Shown here piece after piece: positions 51,901 to 60,900 of a DNA stretch of 64,000 bases. The translations under genes and the position numbers were made by a program. The notes below the pieces were generated by a model. It searched no databases. It was not told the DNA's origin and saw only the letters and a program-made list of their open reading frames with translations. How positions within the stretch are numbered: the first letter of the stretch is position 1; each line of letters starts with the position of its first letter. The DNA is from Otis tarda. Lineage: Eukaryota; Chordata; Aves; Otidiformes; Otididae. The stretch lies in the NCBI GenBank assembly GCA_026413225.1, contig CM048554.1, positions 74,950,463-75,014,462 on the forward strand, written 5' to 3'.

Positions 51901-54900
51901 ATCACCTCCCTCGACCTGCTGGCCACGCTCCTCTTGATGCAGCCCAGGATGCGGTTGGCCTTCTGGGCCGCAAGGGCGCATTGCCCGCTCATGTTGAGCC
52001 TCTCGTCTACCAGCACTCCCAAGTCTTTCTCCTCAGGGCTGCTCTCAATCCAATCTTCGCCCAGCCTGTATTTGTGCCTGGGATTGCCACGACCCAGGTG
52101 CAGGACCTTGCACTTGGCCTGGTTGAACTTCATGAGGTTGGCACGGGCCCACCTCTCCAGCCTGTCAAGGTCCCTCTGGATGGCATCCCTCCCTTCCAGC
52201 GAGTCGACGGCACCACACAGCTTGGTGTCATCGGCGAACTTGCTGAGGGTGCACTCTATCCCACTGTCCATGTCGCCGACAAAGATGTTGAACAGGGCCG
52301 GGCCCAACACGGACCCCTGAGGGACGCCACTGGTGACCGGTCTCCACTTGGACATTGAGCCGTTGACCACCACTCTCTGAGTGCGGCCATCCAGCCAACT
52401 CCTTATCCACCGAGTGGTCCATCCATCGAACCCATGCCTCTCTAGTTTAGAGAGAAGGATGTCATGCGGGACAGTGTCAAAAGCTTTGCACAAGTCCAGG
52501 TAGACGATATCCGTTGCCCGTCCCTTGTCCACCTTGTCCAATCTCGTCCTCTTCTGGTGAGACCCCCACATATGCCAGAAAGTGTGATTTATTTACAGGT
52601 TTAATTTTAAGGGTGGATTAAACATAATAATTATCTTCTATAGAGTTGGAAGATAATTAAAACTTTCTTTTGCCATCAGCATGATCTGGATTCACAAAAG
52701 TAAAAGTACCCTACAATATTTACTTCCCTGTAGCCATGCTGGATTGGCCATCTGTTCCTTTGTCCTACAGAAATCAGCAGCAAGATGAAATACTATGCAA
52801 TGCAACAAGAGCTGAGCCCTGAAGAAATTGCCCAGAAGCTGAGCGTGGCTGAGGAGATGCTGAAGGAGATCAAACACCGTAAGCCTTTCACTAATCAGAA
52901 GCAACTTGCAGAGGAGGAGGAAAACGCAGCAGAGGAGTGTGAGTTTTAAATCTGTTTTCTGTTCACGCACAGGTTGATGGGCAGCTGGGATGAGTCAAAC
53001 AGCTCTGGATGTACTGCTGGGCCCCTGAGGAGGACCAGCAGGCACTTGGCAAGCACCAACTGGGGTGCTGAAGATGCTGCTGCTTCCAAATGTCTGCCCC
53101 GAGTCTCCGCTGGCACTTGCTGCCCCTGTGGCAGAATGGGGAGAAGAATATGTGTATGTCTGTGTGTGCTTGTGCACTGCAGCACCTCAGTGATAGCTGT
53201 TTAGGAAGGTTCGTGCCAGGACTGGAATTGCTCGTGTGAACATCATCTTCCCCCCCTGCCAGCTCTGCCTTGGGGACAATAAACTCCAGTAGAGAGAAAA
53301 ACTGCTGGTATGGGAAAGAGCAGCAGCTTAGTTCTCACAGCTTGGTGAACATGAGTCAGAGCCCCAGGACAATAAGGACTGTCTTCTCCAGCGTAGCCTG
53401 GTTTTGTGACAATGAAAAAAATAAATGAAGAGCAAGGAAAGTCAAACCTAGTGTCTTTTACGAAAAGCTACTTGAGAGGGGGAATTAATGGAGTTAAGAT
53501 AAGATACTAAAATGAGAGGTATCTGTCTGTTTCAAAAGATGAGGGAAAATTAAAATGTTGGTATATGATCTCTCAAGTGAGCTTTTAACAAATGTGTCTT
53601 ACTGTCCTCTGAGTAATAGCAGCAATAGAAATTGTTGCATAGGAAAGTCATAAACTCAAGCTTTGGATTAATCAGTGGCCTCTGATTTTTCTCCTAGTGT
53701 TACAGGAAGTTGAAGAGTTTCATGAGAGGTACAATGACACCAGATCTCTAGTATCTGATGTGCTGGAGCAGCTCAGCGAACAGGATGTGAAGCTGTCAGA
53801 CCTGAAGGAGGCATTAGACCAGGCACTTGACTATGTTATACAAACAGAGGATATAAATAAGGAAAACACAGCCAGTCTTCAAAAACGTGAGGTATTATGC
53901 ACTGCATTTATCATAACTGTTGTCTGTGAACACTCCATCTCTGACAGTGCTTAAAACAGTAGATTGCAAATAGTTTAGATTCAGGAATCACCACAGCAAA
54001 AAGGAATTTTTCGGACCATTCAGCAGGACAAGTTTGACTCTCCAGTTCTACGAAACAAGCTATGGAAGTGCAAGGTACTATTATTTATTCATGGAGTGAC
54101 AATAAATGCCAAGTCTCAGCAGGCCAGGGAAGAGATAGGTATTAATGCCTAAACTAGGAAGATGAATTACAACAAAATCCAAGAAGCTTAAAATTCCATG
54201 TAGAATAGCTGCTATAAATACTGTGGTGAGATTTTTTCACCTATTATGTACTGATTTATAATGTGGAAGGACTTAGTGCTCACAAAAGTAACTATACTAT
54301 ATTAAAACAATTATTTATCAAGACTCTGCACTGCATTCATGCCCTGGGCTGAGTGCATTCATACTGTCTCATCCAAACTTTCTCTCTGGCCATCTTTAAA
54401 CAAAATGCATCTCCATTTTTTCAGGAAGAGCAGATGATTGTCCTTGCATCATCCAGTACAAATCCATTCTATAACTGTTCCACAACACATATCTTGATAC
54501 TTGCTGTGTGAACAGCTTAGCTATAAGGCTACAGCAGTTTTCCCTTATGTTCCATTCAAATGAATAGTTTCAGTATTTTGAACAAAGTAATCACTCCAGA
54601 GGAGAGCTCAGAGGAGACCCATCCCCAACAACACAGAATGGGGGCATGTTTCCCTGTAAGTGGTGGTATTAGGTTCAAATCCCATCTGACTGATGAGGAA
54701 ATTGAATTTTCAGGTTTCTTATCCCAGAAAAGTACCTAATCTATCATCCATACAAAAAGACTATTTTTTCTCCTCCAAGCAGTTTTGTGACTCTTTTTCT
54801 GTTTTCTTTAGTTTCCTGTAAGGGATGCAAAACCAGAATGACCCACCTAAAATTCTTCTCTTCATGTATTTTTTCAGCAGGGAAGAAAATGAGAAAGAGA

Positions 54901-57900
54901 ACAATTTAGGACCATTTGAAGTAAATTGTTTTCGTTTCAATGGCTGCAATTTTTTTTTATTCTGGAGGTGAGGGGTTTAGGGAGCAATCTTGTGATCTGA
55001 AGAACAATCTTGCAAATTAATTCAGGCTAACCTTTGGGTTTCATAACATCTGTGGCTGAGTTTTGAGCTCTTGAAATTTGCAGCACTAGAAGTTCACGCT
55101 GATGTGGAAGGTCTAATAATTCAATAGAGAAATCAGGCATACTGTTCTTACAAATTCTTCTACAAGCAGCTTGGGCTCCTTATGTACAAAGCCTCTTCTG
55201 TTGTGCCATTGTTTCATAATTACAGTCCCGAGCTGCAGCTCATCTCACATTTATGAAGCAAAGCCTGAAGTGTGTAGTTGTAATTGTTCACTGTTTTTAA
55301 CCAGTTGGATCTTCATTATTCCTCACAATGAAGGCAGATGCTGTACAAAAGAGATTGTTCACATTAGCTTTACTATTGACAAGGAAAAGAGATCTCTGTA
55401 TGATAGGTTTTAAAAAACCTCCAGAAAAAATCTAGTCTCCAGACCACTATGAAAAATCCACATTTAAATTGTCTCAGCTGGCAGTGCACTGAATAATGTT
55501 TAATTCCAATAATTGCTCATGCTGTAATATAAAATGAAATTCATTCATATAAATAAAAAATCACATTTCTTTCACAAAGACAAGAAAATGCAAAGAGTCA
55601 TATTACAAAATGCAGCTATTAGAGATGTCTGGCAAAAACTTAGACTTCAAATTTGTCTAAAATTTATTTAGCTTATCACTTCATCTTTTGAATTAACTTT
55701 AATAACACGACAAAATGGTAACATTGTATTGTAGCAATTCACTAAGAAATTTAAGGTTTGAATGTGATTTAATTTAATTTAATTTTTTTTTTTAGGAACA
55801 ACATGAGAAAATAAAAGACCAAATAGATGAAGTGGATGGCGTTCTACTAAGTGCCACAACTATTTTGGCAGGACCACAAAAGATCAGCTCTGAGTTAAGC
55901 GAAGTAATAAAGGTAGGTGTCTCAACGACTTGTTTAAATGATATGTCCTGATTTTTTGAACTTTTAAAAAGTCATATCTTTAGACACATTAAAAAATAAA
56001 AACCTCTTTTTTATACTGCTTCAGTGAAATAACTAGTGAATATTTCCCCCAAAATGTACAAATTTTCCTGGATGAAAAGTCCTGTCATTACATTTTACTG
56101 CCTCAGAAAAATAAGGACACATAATATTATAAGGACACATTACTGTAGGCACAGCTGAATGAAGGATTTTGCTATAGAGTTCTCAATCATTTCATTACAA
56201 GCAGCTGCCAAAAAATGCTCTGGTAACAGACTGTACTATATGCTGAATTGCTTTTCTTGTACCTGCAAGTGAGCACAGGAGAAGGGTAAGGATTCTAGAT
56301 AGCTGTGTTAAAACTAGCTGTTGTCAGAGTGAAAAATATGTACAAACACATTGTCTTATAGAAATTTTCTTCTGGAACTGTAGACTAGTATCCAGTGTTT
56401 TGAATGAGACAATGTGTTGTAGAAATTTTTTAGAAATTTTAGGGGTTTGGACTTTCTATAAGAAAATAAAATAGTTAGCAGAACTGGGTTCTGCTAACTA
56501 AAATATTTGCCATTTTACCAAAGCTGCTTTTTTTTTAATCTTTTACTTTAAAATTTTGGTATAATTTAATACAAATGAGCAAATATAAAGGACAGTAAGC
56601 CAGTTCTCAACTCTCTTTCCTTTGTGTTTCAGATATATATCTCTAGTATCTTTTTAAGGGATTCCTGTAATTTTGCTTGATTTTTATCTTCCTGCATTTT
56701 TTCTTGCGATACTGACATTCATGAGACAGACTCTTTTTGATCTTTCCTCTTTTTTTATCTGCTAAAAAAACCCATAAAACAAATATCATATAAAACAACA
56801 ACATTATAATAATATAAAGGTAAAATAAAAGATAATAATCAAAACATAGACTTCATTTTTTACAATTTTAATCTTCCTTTCTTCCTTCCATATTTTGTCC
56901 AGAATGTGTCAGGGTTCTACGCAGAAATAGACGGAGCGAAAAAGGAATTGCAAGAAAAACTAGCCAATCTGTCTCTGTTTGATGATGATTTGATAGAAAA
57001 GGCTATGCATCATGCACACAACCTAAGAAGACTTGCTGATGAGCTGGACCGGTAAAATTTACTTCAGCAGACTCTGTTCATACAAGTGCTTCTGATTGAC
57101 CAGCTGAATGAACTAAAAGACAAGCAAAAACATCGTGACATTAGATATGCTGTCTGTGAATAGGCACTAAACAAATCACTGTTAAGTCATGTATGGAAGG
57201 ACTTGTCATGGTCCACAGGGAACAGCTGAAGTTGAACTAAGCAAAATCAGTTAATCTTTTCAAAGAACAAACCAACAAATACCTTGCATGACTTTCTCCC
57301 CTTTCTAATTTGGCATGTTCTTCTCTTCTCATAGCAAGAGAATAGGAAAGGTAGATTACTGAAAAGTAAAATAATACAGGCAGATTAAATGGGGTTTGCA
57401 GAAACAGTTCATGTCACTAAATTCATTCACATTTTAAAATGTTTTGCATTATGGGCCAAAAAAAAATGACCTTTGGAGATAATTTTTGTGCAAGAACTGG
57501 CCTACAGATGGAGTAATTCTGATACTCAGTAGCTTGTATCCCAGTGAAACTGGCCCACTGTAACATCAAAAACTTACTGTAAGACTCCCTGTTTTCCTGG
57601 AAGATACTAAATGCATCAACTTTCCCCCAATTTACTAAAAAGTCACTTTTAGACAGATTTGAAATATGACTTTATTTGCACTTGGGACTACTATGGAAAA
57701 ATCACTGCTGCAAATTAATTCTTAAATAAAATATTTCACCAAATTCTATCTTAAGTAACATCATGGACATATGTTTTTGGAAGATAAACTTAAAACTACT
57801 CTTCAAGTATATTATTGAAACACCAGTTGTTTCTTAATATTAGTATGTCCTAGATAAGTGATTAAAACAGAGAAAAAAATAACAGATGGTTTTCTTTTGT

Positions 57901-60900
57901 ACAATTGTACAAAGCTGATGTCTGAAACTCTGTTCTATAATGCCACACAAACTACACACAGCCTAAAAAACAAACAATATGTTCAGTCTGAGATCAGCTA
58001 ACTGGGGGCAGCAGAATCACTTGAAAGAAAATATCCCATATGGCTAGCCTTCATCCCTTACCAAAATAACTTTAAAATTACTACCAAGTCTAACACATTA
58101 AGAATTTAATAGAAAGCAAACAGAAGTAATTACAAAATATCCAGATGGAAAGCTTGTCCTGCAGTGAAACTTTAATCCTTTAAAACATTTAGCCGGTCTT
58201 CAAATCATTTTGGTTTTATGGGTTTGCTTTATAAGCCTGTTAGGCTTTTATTTGGTAGAATTTCTTCTTTTGTTTTAGGGGAATATATCAGGAAATTCTT
58301 GCAACAGCACTGAATCTGGAAACTTAATAATCCCTCGGTGTGCAAACACTTTGAAGTGAATACAGACAAGTTTATATATATATTTAGAGTCTATATCTAA
58401 CATATACTTTGAAATCCATTTATCACAAAAATATTAAAAACTAATATTTATTCAAAGTTGCTAACAGCTGAAGGTTGAGCCCTAAACCAACTGCTGTTTT
58501 GAATCTCTCCTGAAGATAAGTTATTGTCTAATATGTAAATCAAGCTCTATGATGCCAGTAAAGCTATCTTGTATTTTTTAAATCGAATTTTTTGCAAAGT
58601 TTCATGACCTTAGGCAGTTTTTCATCTGATCCTCCCCATTTTCCCACCTCCTTTGGGAAAATATAAACAGCCCAGTGACTTATAAACAGTTATCCTGATC
58701 ACTGGCACACACAGATCTTTCCATTCACAGCCAGGAGTTTTCCCTAAAGAAGGACAATTGATAGGTCTGTTATTCTGTGATATTCTATGGAATATCTAAT
58801 CTAGATTAAAAAGACATAAAAGCTCATAGTCACTTCTTGTTGCACACATAGATGTTAACAGTAGAATTCCCAGAGTTAAACCTCTTTACATAAAAGGTCA
58901 TACACAATAAAGAGAATACTACTTAGGCCAAGTATATTTACGTGCATGATTTTGTAGTCAGAATTCAAAGAATTTTAAGAAAACTAATCAATTTGAAACA
59001 ACTTTCATTCGGTTTCATTTCTTCCTTCTTTTACTCTCTTTTTAACAGGAATTTGTATGGTGTTGATACAAATGGGTTGGTACAAAGGGCAATAAATGCT
59101 TCAAATGTGTATGAAAACATTGCCGGTTATATTGAAGAAGCTAATAAAGCTGCATTGGTGGCACTGAACACAACAAACCGGGTCAATGATGTAAGTAATT
59201 TTCATAGTATCAACTTTTACTTTGCAATTCTTCAGGGACTTTCGACACCTAAGCATTAAGAAGAAACAAGATAGAGCTTAACTGTCAGCACTGAACTTCT
59301 CACTGGACATTTTGCTTCATCTACTATTTCCTAAATTAAATCCTAGCTGGCTAATTTTTCTGTCAGCCTAAAGTTCCCTGGTATTTGAAAAGACACAACA
59401 GATTCTTCTGTCCCAAAGTACAGGGTGACAGTGCTCTGTGTTGCCACTCAAATTGAGGCATTCCTGTGAAAGTCCAGACAAGTCCCTGGCCCTGTAGGAA
59501 TCTGAGCTGACATTTTGACCTGGCATATGTCTCGAGATAACAAAAAATGTTTTTACAAATACATTAACAACAAAAAGAGAGCCAAGGAGAATCTCTATCC
59601 TTTATCAGATGCAAGGGGGAACACTGCCACCAGGGATGAGGAAAAGGCTGAGGTACTTAATGCCTTCTTTGCCACAGTCTTCAATAGTCAGACCAGTTAT
59701 CCCCAGGATATTCAGTCCCCTGTGCTGGAAGACAGGGATGTAGAGCAGAATAAACTCCCATAATATGGGAGGAAGCAGTTAACAACCTGCTATATCATCT
59801 GCACACTCACAAGTCTATGGTCCTAGATGGGATCCACCCAAGAGTACTGAGGGAGCAGGTGGAGAAGCTTGCCAAGCCACTCTCCATCATCTGTCAGCAG
59901 TCTGGTGAACAAGGTAGGTCCCAGATGACTGGAGGCTTGCCAATGTGATGCCCATCTACAAGAAGGGCTGGAAGAAGGATCTGGGAAACTACAGGCCTGT
60001 CAGCCTGACCTCTGTACCAGGGACCTGGGGGTGATGGTTGACAGCTGGCTGAATATGAGCCAGCAGCGTGCCCAGGTGACCAAGAAGACCAACAGCATCC
60101 TGGCTTGTATCAGGAATACTATGGCTAGCAGGAGTAGGGAAGTGATTGTGGCCCTGTACTCAGCACTGGTGAGGCCACACCTCAAATACTGTGTGCAGTT
60201 TTGGGCCCCTCAGTACAAGAAAGACATTGAGTTGCTGGAGCATGTCCAGAGAAGGGCAACAAAGCTGGTGAAGGGTATGGAGAACAAGTCTTATAAGGAG
60301 CGGCTGAGGGAACTGGGATAGTTTAGTCTGGAGATGAGGAGGCTGAGGGGAGACCTCATTGCTCTCTACAACTACCTAAAAAGAGGTAGTGAGGTGGGTG
60401 TTGGTCTCTTCTCCCAAGTAACTAGTGAAAGGACGAGAGGAAATGGCCTCAAGTTGCATTAGGGGAGGTTTAGATTGGATTTTAGGAAAAATTTCTTTAC
60501 TAAAAGAGTGGTCAAGCATTGTAACAGGCTATCCAGGGAACTGATGGAGTCACCATCCCTGGAGGTGTTCCAAAAACATGTAGAGGTGGCACTTCGGGAC
60601 GTGGTTCAGTAGACATGGTGGTGTTGGGTTGACAGTTGGACTTGATGATCTTAAAGGTCTTTTCCAACCGTAATGATTCTATGATTTAGCACTTGAGTCC
60701 TCCCACTCCACACAGCACTACGTGGCAGGAAAAGGTGGTCAAGACATCTAACAGAAAAATCACTGTTTCTCACAGAAAGTCAAGTTGAAATGAGGCAAAT
60801 AGCCCACTGACACACTCACTGCAGGGATGATGATGCTAATTTTGTCTCTGGCCTTCCTGTTCTAAAACATTTTATATATATTTTTGTATGTATATAGTTT

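Larger units (their letters stand above)
48424..52770 (+). other. LAMA4: LAMA4 intron w8/w9
   Basis: This 4.3-kb intron is about half transposon: a minus-strand LTR (50302-51323) directly followed by a minus-strand CR1 (about 51330-52572). The segment 48.4-50.3 kb shows nothing recognisable. Confidence 0.87.

Noticed and set aside
51675-52358. 227-codon plus-strand frame
   Set aside because: It is the exact antisense shadow of the CR1 reverse transcriptase frame.
53697-53954. Apparent 85-codon gene starting at a GTG
   Set aside because: The GTG straddles the acceptor AG of exon w10 and the end reads through the donor. It is an internal LAMA4 exon, not a separate gene.
58765-58800. Possible CR1 tail (attctgtgatattctatgg)
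   Set aside because: Only about 20 bases resemble the tail and no upstream CR1 block is present, so it is too short to call.
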